Of a stretch of 64,000 nucleotides of DNA, positions 24,135 through 32,913 are shown in pieces. Source of the stretch: Marinobacter lutaoensis (GTDB lineage: Bacteria; Pseudomonadota; Gammaproteobacteria; Pseudomonadales; Oleiphilaceae); NCBI RefSeq assembly GCF_001981305.1, contig NZ_MSCW01000004.1, positions 1 to 64,000 of the forward strand. Reading direction: 5' to 3'. The position numbers and the translations under genes are program-made. Within the stretch, counting starts at the first letter, position 1, and each line of letters starts with the position of its first letter. The notes beneath the pieces are model-generated. The model had not been told where the DNA came from. It saw only the letters and a list, made by a program, of their open reading frames with translations, and ran no database searches.

Positions 24135-24266
24135 CTCCGCAGATCGCGCGCACCCGCACGGGAATCAGGCTTCGGTTGACCGGTTGCGGAGACATCCTCT
24201 GGGGCAGGAGGCAGACCGGCCGAGACGGGGGCCGGAATGTCGCCCACCCACGCTGCCCTCCGCAAC
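24135..24266 (-). promoter_or_regulatory. btuB: Expression platform of the btuB riboswitch (competing helices)
   Basis: In the mRNA, segment A (GTTGCGGAG, plus-strand 24258-24266) is a 9-nt perfect complement of segment B (CTCCGCAAC, 24183-24191). B is also a 7-nt perfect complement of segment C (TGCGGAG, 24135-24141), which contains the Shine-Dalgarno sequence. A-B and B-C pairing exclude each other, suggesting a sequester/anti-sequester switch on translation. Confidence 0.5.
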
Positions 24267-24278
24267 TCCGGGTGTCCT

Positions 24279-24490
24279 TCCAGGCCGGTCTCCGGGCTTG
24301 CAGGTGGAAGCGCGCTTCCCGGGCAATCACCTTCCCATGCCAAGGGGCACAGTGGCGCGTTTGATTGCCGTTAACCTGCTTACCGTTGCGGGGGCAGCAT
24401 CGGACTTGCTCTGGCCAGGGCCAGGCGCACCGATTTCCCGTTTCATCCGTCGCGCTTTGCGACGGACACCTGGAAAGGTGCCGCAAGGCT
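24279..24490 (-). ncRNA. Cobalamin (AdoCbl) riboswitch
   Basis: The mRNA-sense strand carries the B12 box GCAAGCCCGGAGACCGGCC (plus-strand 24283-24301). In 5'-3' order ahead of it are the conserved parts of the class: a CACC..GGTG hairpin, CAGGTGTCC, GAAACGGGAAATCGGTGCG, CTGCCCCCGCAACGGTAAG and GCCACTG. The class binds adenosylcobalamin and lowers expression of btuB. Outer boundaries are approximate. Confidence 0.95.
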
Positions 24491-24618
24491 AGCAACAGCC
24501 GGCTCCGGGGTCAATCGGCGGAGCCGGGCTCCGGCGTGGCCAGCGCCGCCGCCTGTTGCTATAGTCCTTGATTAACTTACAGTTTTGCTTTCACACTCAA
24601 GCCAGGTCAGGGACGCGC

Positions 24619-26496
24619 ATGCAGGCGGAACTCATCGATATCCGGAATCACATGGCCCAGTACCCGCCCTTCGACGAGATGCCGGAGGCACTGCTGGAGC
24701 AGGTGGTGCAGAGCATCGAGGTGCAGTATTTCCGGGCCGGAAGCGCCATTCTCGACTTCGGCCAGGACAGCCGCTGGCTCTATTACATCCGCAGCGGCGC
24801 GGTGGAGGTCTTCCGCCGCTCCGGCGAGTTGTACAACCGTCTCGGCGAGGGCGAGATCTTCGGCCAGATCGGCCTGCTGATGAACAAGCGGGTCCGGTTC
24901 CCGGCCCGGGCGCTGGAGGACACCCTGGTGTACCGGATTCCCGACGCCACCTTCCAGTACCTGTTCGAGCATGACGAGAATTTCGCCGACTTTGTCGAGA
25001 TCGAGGACCGCAGCCGGTTGCGCTCGGCGCTGTCACGCCGGGAGAAGGCCAATGACCTGATGACGGCGCGGGTAACCCGCCTGATCGCCCGGCCAACGGT
25101 CTGGGCGCCCTGGACCGTGCGCCTGCAGGAAGCCGCCCGGATCATGACCGAACAGGGGGTCTCGGCGCTGCTGCTGATGGACGAAAGCACGATCCCGCCC
25201 CGGCTCAAGGGCATCGTCACCGACCGCGACCTGCGCACCCGGGCGGTCACCGAGGCGCTGCCCTCGGAAACCCCGATCAGCGACATCATGACCTCCGACC
25301 TGATCACCATCCGCTCCAGCGCCTACATCTTCGAGGCGATGCTGACCATGCTGCACAACAACGTCCATCACCTGCCGGTGATGGACGGCGACGAGGTGCG
25401 CGGCGTCATCGCCCTCTCGGACATCGTCAAGTACGAGAGCCAGAGCAGCCTGTACCTGGTCAGCAACATCCACCGCCAGAAGGACCTCAAGGGGCTGAAG
25501 CGGATCAGCCAGGAGGTTCCGGACACCTTCGTGCGCATGGTCAACGAGGACGCCAACTCCCACATGATCGGCAGCGCCATGGCGGGCATCGGCCGCAGCT
25601 TCACCCAGCGCCTGCTGGAGCTGGGCGAGGAAATGCTGGGCCCGCCGCCGGTGCCCTACTGTTTCATGGCCCTGGGCTCCATGGCCCGGGACGAGCAGCT
25701 GGTGGTTACCGACCAGGACAACGCCATGATCCTGGACGACCGTTTCGTGGCCGAGCAGCACGACGCGTATTTCCTGGCCCTGGCCCGGTTCGTCAGCGAT
25801 GGCCTGGCCGAGTGTGGCTACACCTACTGCACCGGCGACATCATGGCCACCAACCCGAAATGGCGGCAGCCGCTGCGGGTCTGGCAGCAGTACTTCACCG
25901 ACTGGATCGAGCACCCCAAGGCCGAGGCGCTGCTCAACAGCAACATCTTCTTCGATCTGGACGGCATCCATGGCCAGACCGAGTTTGCCGAAACCCTGAA
26001 AACCCTGATCGCGGAGAAGGCCAGCCACAGCCAGCGGTTCCTCACCCTGCTGGCGCGCAACGCCCTGAACCGAACCCCACCGCTGGGTTTTTTCCGGACC
26101 TTCGTGCTGGAGGAGGACGGCCAGCACCGCAAGACCTTCAACCTCAAGCGTCGCGGCACCGCGCCCCTGTCCGACTTGATCCGGGTGCATGCACTGGCCT
26201 GCGGTTCCCGGGCCCAGAACTCGTTCGAGCGGCTGCGCGATATCGGCAAGACCAAACTGCTGCTGGAGGACGACCTGGGGAACCTGAGGGACGCCCTGGA
26301 GTTCATTTCCATCGTCCGCATCCGGCACCAGGCCCTGGCCATCGAGGCCGGACGCAAGCCGGACAACAACGTGCAGCCGGAAGACCTGTCGCCGTTCGAG
26401 CGCAGCCACCTGAAGGACGCCTTCCAGGTGGTCAGCAACGCTCAGAAATTCCTGCGTTTCCGCTACAACGCCCAGGTCGGCCGCAATGCGCAGTAA
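24619..26496 (+). CDS. cNMP-binding/CBS-pair/DUF294 nucleotidyltransferase-like protein
   Basis: 625-residue soluble protein. An N-terminal cyclic-nucleotide-binding domain (about 15-130, with LGEGEIFGQIGLLMNKRVRFPARA) is followed by a CBS pair (about 150-290), the DUF294 nucleotidyltransferase-like domain with GSMARDEQLVVTDQDNAM, and a helical C-terminal domain. The GSxARxEQ..TDQD motif is that of GlnD-like uridylyltransferases, so it may modify a protein or nucleotide in response to cNMP and adenylates; the target is unknown. ATG 24619 (MQAELIDIRNHM) is preferred over an upstream in-frame ATG in AT-rich leader. It overlaps the exonuclease gene by 11 nt. Confidence 0.87.
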   Translation: MQAELIDIRNHMAQYPPFDEMPEALLEQVVQSIEVQYFRAGSAILDFGQDSRWLYYIRSGAVEVFRRSGELYNRLGEGEIFGQIGLLMNKRVRFPARALEDTLVYRIPDATFQYLFEHDENFADFVEIEDRSRLRSALSRREKANDLMTARVTRLIARPTVWAPWTVRLQEAARIMTEQGVSALLLMDESTIPPRLKGIVTDRDLRTRAVTEALPSETPISDIMTSDLITIRSSAYIFEAMLTMLHNNVHHLPVMDGDEVRGVIALSDIVKYESQSSLYLVSNIHRQKDLKGLKRISQEVPDTFVRMVNEDANSHMIGSAMAGIGRSFTQRLLELGEEMLGPPPVPYCFMALGSMARDEQLVVTDQDNAMILDDRFVAEQHDAYFLALARFVSDGLAECGYTYCTGDIMATNPKWRQPLRVWQQYFTDWIEHPKAEALLNSNIFFDLDGIHGQTEFAETLKTLIAEKASHSQRFLTLLARNALNRTPPLGFFRTFVLEEDGQHRKTFNLKRRGTAPLSDLIRVHALACGSRAQNSFERLRDIGKTKLLLEDDLGNLRDALEFISIVRIRHQALAIEAGRKPDNNVQPEDLSPFERSHLKDAFQVVSNAQKFLRFRYNAQVGRNAQ

Positions 26497-27217
26497 GACC
26501 TCCATCGGCAAGGCCAGGCACCAGAACACCGACTGGCCGGCCCAGTACCGTGCCCTGGCCGCCCACACCCGGTCGCCCCAGCTCCGGGCCTTCTACCAGG
26601 CCGGCTGCGTGGCGCCGGACACAGCCATGGCGGAGGTGCCACTGGTGGCGCTGGATTTCGAGACCACCGGCCTGGACCCGAACCGGCATTCCATCGTCAG
26701 TATCGGCGTGGTGCCCTTCACCCTCCAGGGCATCCCGCTGGCACAGGCCTGGCATCAGCTGGTGCGGCCCCTGTTGCCGTTGAGCCGGGACTCGGTGGCG
26801 GTGCACGGCATCACCCACTCCGACCTGGATCAGGCGCCGGACCTGGCGGAGGTGCTGGATACCCTGTTCGGCTACCTGAACGGCCGCATTCCGGTGGTGC
26901 ATTACCGGGCCATCGAGCGCCCATTCCTCAATGTCGCGTTGCAGTGGCGACTGGGCGAGGGCATCCGCTTTCCGGTACTCGACACCATGGCCATCGAGGC
27001 CCATCTGCATCCGAACCGGCACCCCAGCCGCTGGCAGAGGCTGCTGGGCAGGCAACCGGTCTCCATCCGCCTGGCGGACAGCCGGGGCCGTTACGGCCTG
27101 CCCCACTACCCGTCCCACAACGCCCTGACCGACGCCCTCGCCACCGCAGAGTTGCTGCAGGCGCAGATCCAGCATCATTTTCGCCCGGACACCCCGATCC
27201 GGGACCTGTGGCTGTAA
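26486..27217 (+). CDS. DEDDh 3'-5' exonuclease (DnaQ-like)
   Basis: 243 residues with the exonuclease fold: ExoI VALDFETTGLDPN (about 54-66), ExoII around VVHYRAIERPFLN, and ExoIII HNALTDALATAELL near 212. The conserved His four residues before the last Asp marks the DEDDh subtype. This stand-alone DnaQ-like protein is usually found paired with the DUF294/CBS protein, and here the genes overlap by 11 nt. Role in RNA/DNA turnover or repair is unproven. Confidence 0.85.
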   Translation: MRSKTSIGKARHQNTDWPAQYRALAAHTRSPQLRAFYQAGCVAPDTAMAEVPLVALDFETTGLDPNRHSIVSIGVVPFTLQGIPLAQAWHQLVRPLLPLSRDSVAVHGITHSDLDQAPDLAEVLDTLFGYLNGRIPVVHYRAIERPFLNVALQWRLGEGIRFPVLDTMAIEAHLHPNRHPSRWQRLLGRQPVSIRLADSRGRYGLPHYPSHNALTDALATAELLQAQIQHHFRPDTPIRDLWL

Positions 27218-27276
27218 CGGGAGCGGGGGCGGGGGTTTTTGGTTAGACTAGGCGCCAAACGTGCAGTGAGGTTTCC

Positions 27277-27858
27277 GTGACAGGCAGGACAACAACGAAA
27301 GCGACGCCGGCCGATGCCTTCAGACGGGCCCGGCGGATGTGGCTCAAGGGCGAACGCATCCACCTCGCCTCCCTGGCGGACGAGCTCGCCATCGGGCGCG
27401 CCACCCTGTTTCGCTGGGTCGGCAACAAGGACCTGCTGATCGGCGAGATTCTCTGGTCCCTGTACGATCCCCTGCGCCAGGACGCCCTGGCGCGGACCCC
27501 GGGCGAAGGCGTCGATTACGTGGTGGCGGTGTACCGTTACATCAACTCCACCATCCTGCACTTCGAGCCGCTGCGGCGCTTCATCCACCAGGACCCGGAA
27601 TACGCCCTCAAGATCCTGACCTCGTCCCAGTCCCTGCTGCACCGGCGCACGGTGGCCGCCAATACCGAGCTGCTGCGGTCACAGGTGGCGCGGGGTACGC
27701 TGGACCCGCCCATGAACCTGGACAGCCTGTCTTACTTCATGGTGCGCCTGGCCGAATCTTGCCTGTACAGCGACATCATCGGCGGTCGGGAACCCCGTGA
27801 CGAGGAACTGGAGGACGCCTGCACCGCCGTGCGCATCCTGCTGGGCGGGCAGGCCTGA
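27277..27858 (+). CDS. TetR-like transcriptional regulator, QsdR family
   Basis: 193 residues. A TetR-type N-terminal HTH (LASLADELAIGRATLFRWVGNKDLLIGEILW, residues 26-56) precedes an all-helical ligand domain. The layout resembles QsdR, regulator of the AHL lactonase qsdA in Rhodococcus. GTG start with GAGG 6 nt upstream. It is convergent with the aldehyde dehydrogenase gene, so its target is not clear from position; the promoter ahead of the beta-oxidation gene is a candidate. Confidence 0.8.
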   Translation: MTGRTTTKATPADAFRRARRMWLKGERIHLASLADELAIGRATLFRWVGNKDLLIGEILWSLYDPLRQDALARTPGEGVDYVVAVYRYINSTILHFEPLRRFIHQDPEYALKILTSSQSLLHRRTVAANTELLRSQVARGTLDPPMNLDSLSYFMVRLAESCLYSDIIGGREPRDEELEDACTAVRILLGGQA

Positions 27859-27869
27859 CCGGGCCCGGC

Positions 27870-29285
27870 TCAGAGCTGGAGCGAACGCACTTCCAGGAAC
27901 TCTTCCAGCCCCCACCGACCGAACTCCCGACCCAGGCCGGAATGGCCGAAACCACCGAACGGCGCCCGGGGGTTGAAGGCCCCGCCATTGACCGTCACCT
28001 GACCGCTGCGCAGACGGCCCGCCACCTGGCGAGCCCGCTCCGGATCGGCGGACCACACGGCGCCGGACAGGCCATAACGGGTGCCGTTGGCGATACCGAT
28101 CGCCTCGGCCTCGTCCCGGTAGGGGATGACACACAGCACCGGCCCGAAGATTTCCTCCTGAGCGATACGGCTGTCCGGGCGCACATGGCCGAACACCGTC
28201 GCCTTGACGAAGTAGCCCCGCGCACAGCCTTCCGGCGCGTCCGGCCCGCCCGTCACCAGCGTGGCGCCTTCGGTCAGCCCCAGCCGGATGTAGTCCAGCA
28301 CCCGCCGGTGCTGCTGCGCGGACGCCAGCGGCCCCAGGCGCGTGGCCTCATCCAGGGGATTGCCCGGGGTCATCCGCGCCACCGCCGCCGCAGCCAGCTC
28401 GCAGGCCTCGTCATGGCGGTCGGCGGGCACCAGCAGCCGGGTCAGGGCGGTGCAGGTCTGACCGGAGTTGAGCAGACAACTGTTGACGGTGCCCTTGACC
28501 GCCGCCGCCAGATCCGCATCCGGCAGCACCAGCGAAGCGGACTTGCCCCCCAGCTCCAGGGCCAGGCGCTTGCAATCGTCGGCGGCGGCGTGGGCGACAC
28601 GCCGGCCGGTGTCGGTGGAGCCGGTGAAGGACAGCATGCGCACGTCCGGGTGGTGAATCAGGGCTTCGCCGGCGGTGGCGCCGGGGCCACAGACGAGGTT
28701 GAAGACCCCGGGCGGCAGCCCGGTACTGTCCAGGATTTCCGCCAGGATGTAGGCACTCTGGGGCGCCACTTCCGAGGGCTTGAGCACCACCGTACACCCC
28801 GCTGCCAGAGCCGGCACCACTTTCAGGACCGCCTGATGCAGCGGGTAATTCCAGGGTGTGATGCAGCCCACCACGCCCACCGGCAGGTACTGCACCTCGG
28901 AGTTGCCGACGGTCTCCCGGAACGGGAAGCTGGGCAGCAGGTCCAGATACGTCCGGGTCACGGTGGCCGGCAGTCCGGCCTGGATGGCGGTGGCCAGCCG
29001 GATCGGCATGCCCACTTCGCGACACACCGTCTGCGCGATCTCCCCGGCCCGGGCCAGGAGGCCCGAGTGCAGCTGCTCCAGTACCGCCAGACGGCGCGCC
29101 ACCGGGCTTTGCGACCAGTCGTCAAAGGCGGCATGGGCCGCCGCCACCGCCTGGTCCATTTCAGCAGCCCCGGCCGCCGGCACCCGGGCGATCACCTCGC
29201 CGGTGGCGGCCTCGTGGACGTCGATCATGTCGCCGTCCCAGGCCACCCAGCGACCGTTGATGTAATTCCTGTTCAGCGTGTTCAT
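27870..29285 (-). CDS. NAD(P)-dependent aldehyde dehydrogenase
   Basis: 471-residue ALDH. It shows the catalytic Glu in LELGGKSASLVL, the catalytic Cys in NSGQTCTALTRLL, the cofactor-binding TPWNYPLHQAVLKVVPALAAGCTVVLKPSEV, and PFGGFGHSGLGREFG near the C-terminus. It oxidises an aldehyde to the acid. It sits 28 nt after the fadJ-like gene, so it probably belongs to the same fatty acid or side-chain degradation operon. The substrate cannot be read from the sequence. Confidence 0.88.
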   Translation of the reverse strand: MNTLNRNYINGRWVAWDGDMIDVHEAATGEVIARVPAAGAAEMDQAVAAAHAAFDDWSQSPVARRLAVLEQLHSGLLARAGEIAQTVCREVGMPIRLATAIQAGLPATVTRTYLDLLPSFPFRETVGNSEVQYLPVGVVGCITPWNYPLHQAVLKVVPALAAGCTVVLKPSEVAPQSAYILAEILDSTGLPPGVFNLVCGPGATAGEALIHHPDVRMLSFTGSTDTGRRVAHAAADDCKRLALELGGKSASLVLPDADLAAAVKGTVNSCLLNSGQTCTALTRLLVPADRHDEACELAAAAVARMTPGNPLDEATRLGPLASAQQHRRVLDYIRLGLTEGATLVTGGPDAPEGCARGYFVKATVFGHVRPDSRIAQEEIFGPVLCVIPYRDEAEAIGIANGTRYGLSGAVWSADPERARQVAGRLRSGQVTVNGGAFNPRAPFGGFGHSGLGREFGRWGLEEFLEVRSLQL

Positions 29286-29313
29286 GACACCTCCCGCGGC
29301 GCGTCGGAGCCTC

Positions 29314-31410
29314 TCATGTCAGATCGCCGAAACACCGGCCCTCGCGGACCAGGCGTTCCAGCAGCGGTGCCGGGCGCCACGACTCGCCACCCAGCCGCTC
29401 ATGGTACCCACGGACGGCGGCCAGGATGGTGTCCAGGCCCACCTGGTCGGCCCAAAACAGAGGGCCGCCCCGGTAGGCCGGGAAGCCGTAGCCGTGGATC
29501 CAGATGACATCGATGTCCAGGGGGCGGTCGGCGATGCCTTCCTCCAGAATCCGGGCCGCCTCGTTGATCATCACGTACAGGCAGCGCTCAAGGATTTCCT
29601 GGTCGTCGATGGTACGGGTAGCGATCCCCTGCGCGCGCCGGAAGTCCTCGATCAGGGTCGCTACGTCCGGGTCCGGAAGCGGTGTCCGGCTGCCGTCCTC
29701 GTAGCGGTACACGCCGGCCTGGGTCTTCTGCCCGAGCCGGCCCCGTGCCACCAGCGTATCCATCCAGCTGTCGGGCACCACGACACCGGCCTTGCGCCGT
29801 TCTTCCCGGATGCGGTACCCCACATCGAGGCCCGCCAGATCGGCCATGGCGAACGGCCCCATCGGGAAGCCGAGATCGGTCAGCACCCGATCCACCTGCT
29901 GGGGGCTGGCCCCCTCGTTGACCAGCGCCAGCGCTTCGGCACCACGGACATGCAGCATCCGGTTGCCCACGAAGCCATAGCCGTTGCCCACCATCACGCC
30001 GACTTTGCCGATCCGGCGCGCCACCGCCATCACCGTGGCCTTGACCTCGTCCGAAGTCCGGCGGCCACGCACATTTTCCAGCAATTTCATGACGTTGGCG
30101 GGGCTGAAGAAGTGCATGCCCACCACGTCCTCCGGGCGGCGGGTGGCCGAGGCGATGGCGTCGATGTCCAGAGTGGAGGTGTTGGAGGCGAGGATGGCGC
30201 CGGGCTTGCAGACCGCATCCAGACGGGCAAAGATCGCCTGCTTGACGGCCAGATCCTCGAACACCGCCTCGATCACCAGGTCCACGTCCCGAAGGTCGTC
30301 GTAGTCGAGGCTGGGCTGGATCCGTGCCATGCGCTCCTCAATCTGGGCCGGGCTCAGTTTGCCCTTGCGGGCGGAATGCTCATAGTTGCGGCGAATCACC
30401 GCCAGCCCCCGGTCAAGCGCATCCTGACTGGCGTCCAGCAGAACCACCGGCATCCCGGCGTTGGCGAAATTCATGGCGATGCCACCGCCCATGGTACCGG
30501 CACCGACGACACCGACACGGCGAACCTCGCGAACCGGGGTCTCCTTGGCCAGGCCCTTCACCTTGGCAACCTGGCGCTCGGCGAAGAAGGCATGCACCAG
30601 GCCCGCGCGCTGGGGCGAGGCCATGCAGTCCAGGAACAGGGCCCGCTCCCGTTTCATGCCCTCGTCAAATGGCAGCGTGAACGCCGCTTCCACCGCGTCC
30701 ACGCACTTGAACGGCGAGAACAGCCCCCGGGCCCGGATCTTCAAAGCATCCCGGAACTGTTGGAACACCTCGCTGCCCCGGTCCGCCTCCAGTTTGTCGG
30801 TGAGATCGCGGACACGGCGCACCGGGCGCCCCTCCGCCAGCACCCGTCGGGCGAAGGCCAGCCCCACCTGGCGGATATCGCCATCGGGCTCAACCGCGTC
30901 AACGATGCCCAGCGCCAGCGCTTCCTCGGCGCCGATGGGATCGCCCCGGGTGATCATCTCCAGCGCCTTGGCGGCGCCCGTCAGACGCGGCAGCCGCTGG
31001 GTGCCACCGGCGCCCGGCAGCAGGCCCAGTTTCACCTCCGGCAGGCCGACCCGGGCCGACGCCACGGCCACCCGGTAGTGACAGCCGAGCGCGGTCTCCA
31101 GGCCGCCCCCCAGGGCGGTGCCGTGAATCGCCGCCACCACCGGCTTGGTGCTGTTCTCGAACCGATGGATCACCTCCGGCAGGGTCGGCTCCAGCATCGG
31201 TTTGCCAAACTCCCGGATATCCGCCCCGGCCATGAAGGTGCGGCCCTCGCAGACCAGCAGCAGGACCCCGGCACCGGCATCCGCCAGCCCCTGCTCCAGG
31301 GCCGCCACCAGCCCGCTCCGGACGCCGTGGCCCAGGGCATTGACCGGCGGATAGTTCACGCAAATCACACCCACGCGGTCTTCACGGGTGTAGGTCACGA
31401 CCTCGGACAT
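29314..31410 (-). CDS. Bifunctional enoyl-CoA hydratase/3-hydroxyacyl-CoA dehydrogenase (FadJ-like)
   Basis: 698-residue fusion. The N-terminal crotonase domain (1-190) has oxyanion-hole motifs FMAGADIREF and GTALGGGLETAL and the catalytic Glu in LPEVKLGLLPGAGGTQRLPRL. The 3-hydroxyacyl-CoA dehydrogenase part has the NAD motif GVVGAGTMGGGIAMNFANAG and the HFFSPANVMKLLE catalytic His region. It performs two steps of beta-oxidation. AT-rich DNA upstream (31411-31523) suggests its own promoter after gabT. Confidence 0.9.
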   Translation of the reverse strand: MSEVVTYTREDRVGVICVNYPPVNALGHGVRSGLVAALEQGLADAGAGVLLLVCEGRTFMAGADIREFGKPMLEPTLPEVIHRFENSTKPVVAAIHGTALGGGLETALGCHYRVAVASARVGLPEVKLGLLPGAGGTQRLPRLTGAAKALEMITRGDPIGAEEALALGIVDAVEPDGDIRQVGLAFARRVLAEGRPVRRVRDLTDKLEADRGSEVFQQFRDALKIRARGLFSPFKCVDAVEAAFTLPFDEGMKRERALFLDCMASPQRAGLVHAFFAERQVAKVKGLAKETPVREVRRVGVVGAGTMGGGIAMNFANAGMPVVLLDASQDALDRGLAVIRRNYEHSARKGKLSPAQIEERMARIQPSLDYDDLRDVDLVIEAVFEDLAVKQAIFARLDAVCKPGAILASNTSTLDIDAIASATRRPEDVVGMHFFSPANVMKLLENVRGRRTSDEVKATVMAVARRIGKVGVMVGNGYGFVGNRMLHVRGAEALALVNEGASPQQVDRVLTDLGFPMGPFAMADLAGLDVGYRIREERRKAGVVVPDSWMDTLVARGRLGQKTQAGVYRYEDGSRTPLPDPDVATLIEDFRRAQGIATRTIDDQEILERCLYVMINEAARILEEGIADRPLDIDVIWIHGYGFPAYRGGPLFWADQVGLDTILAAVRGYHERLGGESWRPAPLLERLVREGRCFGDLT

Positions 31411-31523
31411 ACGCTTACCTCGCCACTTATATGGAATGTTGTTTTAACTAGCGAAACATAGGCGCGATTTAATACCAGTTTTTCACGGGATTCAACTTCC
31501 GGGGGTGACCGGCCCCGCCGGTA

Positions 31524-32801
31524 TCAGCCGTGCTCGGCCAGCAGCTCCGCGAATATCGCCATGCCTTCGTCAACGACCTCCAGGGGGGCCGTCAGCGCCG
31601 GCAAAAAGCGGATTACGTTGCTCCGAATACCGCAGGTCAGCAGAATCAGGCCACGCCCGACCGCCTCCGCCGCCAGCGTTTTCGGCAGCTCGGTGTTGGG
31701 TCGGCTGGCCTGGCCGTCGTGAACGAACTCCACCGCCACCATGGCCCCCAGCTGGCGGACATCACCGATGATTTCCGGATGGCGGGCCTGCAGCTCGCGC
31801 AGCCTGCCACCGATCCGTTCGCCAACGGCCAGGGCACGCTGGCACAGCCGTTCCTCTTCGATGACCGCCAACACCGCCAGGCCCGCGGCACAGGCAATGG
31901 GCGAACCGCCGTAGGTGCCCCCCAGTCCCCCCGGGTTCGCCGCGTCCATGATCTCCGCCTTGCCAACCACCGCCGACAGCGGGAAGCCGCCCGCGATGCC
32001 CTTGGCCATGGTCATGATATCGGCCTCGATCCCCGCGTACTCGAGGGCGAACATCTTGCCGGTGCGGGCAAACCCGGTCTGGATTTCATCACAGATCAAC
32101 AGGATGCCATGTTCATCACAGAGCGCCCGCAGCCGTTGCAGAAACTCGACGGGGGCCCGGTAGAAGCCACCCTCGCCCTGGACCGGCTCAATGACCACCG
32201 CCGCCACCTGATCCGGCTCGATGTCGGTCTTGAAGCGCATCCGCAGGGCCTCGAACACCTGGTCGTCGGACACGCCGTGATAGGCATTGGGGTACGGCAG
32301 ACGATAGAGGTCGCCGGGGAAGGGCCCAAAACCCGCCTTGTAGGGCGCCACCTTGCCGGTCAGCCCCAGAGTCAGGTTGGTGCGGCCATGGAAGCCGCCG
32401 TCAAACGCGACGATGGCCCTGCGGCCGGTATGGGCCCGGGCGATCTTGACCGCGTTCTCCACCGCCTCCGCGCCGGTGCTGGCGAACATGGCCTTTTTCG
32501 CACTCGGACCAGGGGCGATCCGCACCAGCCGTTCCGCCAGTTCCACGGCAACGGCGTAGGGGGTGACGGTCAGGCAGCTGTGGGTGACCTTGTCCAGCTG
32601 GTTCCGGACCGCGGCGATCACCTTGGGGTGGCAGTGGCCGGTATTGACCACGGCGATACCGGCGCCGAAGTCGATGTAGCGCTTACCCTCGACATCCCAC
32701 AGTTCCGCGTTGCGCGCCCGGTCCACGTAGATCGGGGCCAGGTTTCCCATTCCCCGGGCGATCACGGCTTCCTTGCGCTGTTGCAAGTGTTCGTTGGTCA
32801 T
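31524..32801 (-). CDS. gabT: 4-aminobutyrate--2-oxoglutarate transaminase
   Basis: 425-residue class III PLP aminotransferase. ASTGAEAVENAVKIARAHTGR binds the PLP phosphate, AFDGGFHGRTNLTLGLTGK stacks on PLP, LLICDEIQTGFARTGKMFA carries the catalytic Asp, and TMAKGIAGGFPLSAV the Schiff-base Lys. It converts GABA (or 5-aminovalerate) to the semialdehyde. The start at 32801 (MTNEHLQQRKEAVIARG) is the family N-terminus. It follows gabD by 112 nt on the same strand. Confidence 0.92.
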   Translation of the reverse strand: MTNEHLQQRKEAVIARGMGNLAPIYVDRARNAELWDVEGKRYIDFGAGIAVVNTGHCHPKVIAAVRNQLDKVTHSCLTVTPYAVAVELAERLVRIAPGPSAKKAMFASTGAEAVENAVKIARAHTGRRAIVAFDGGFHGRTNLTLGLTGKVAPYKAGFGPFPGDLYRLPYPNAYHGVSDDQVFEALRMRFKTDIEPDQVAAVVIEPVQGEGGFYRAPVEFLQRLRALCDEHGILLICDEIQTGFARTGKMFALEYAGIEADIMTMAKGIAGGFPLSAVVGKAEIMDAANPGGLGGTYGGSPIACAAGLAVLAVIEEERLCQRALAVGERIGGRLRELQARHPEIIGDVRQLGAMVAVEFVHDGQASRPNTELPKTLAAEAVGRGLILLTCGIRSNVIRFLPALTAPLEVVDEGMAIFAELLAEHG

Positions 32802-32913
32802 GAATGAAACTCCATGGTTACGGCGGTTCAGAAACGGCCAACCGCCCGTCAGATGACTCGGCGCCCGGGTCAGCCGGGCCCCGGATGAATGTGTCCGGAA
32901 ACACCCGGGCGCG

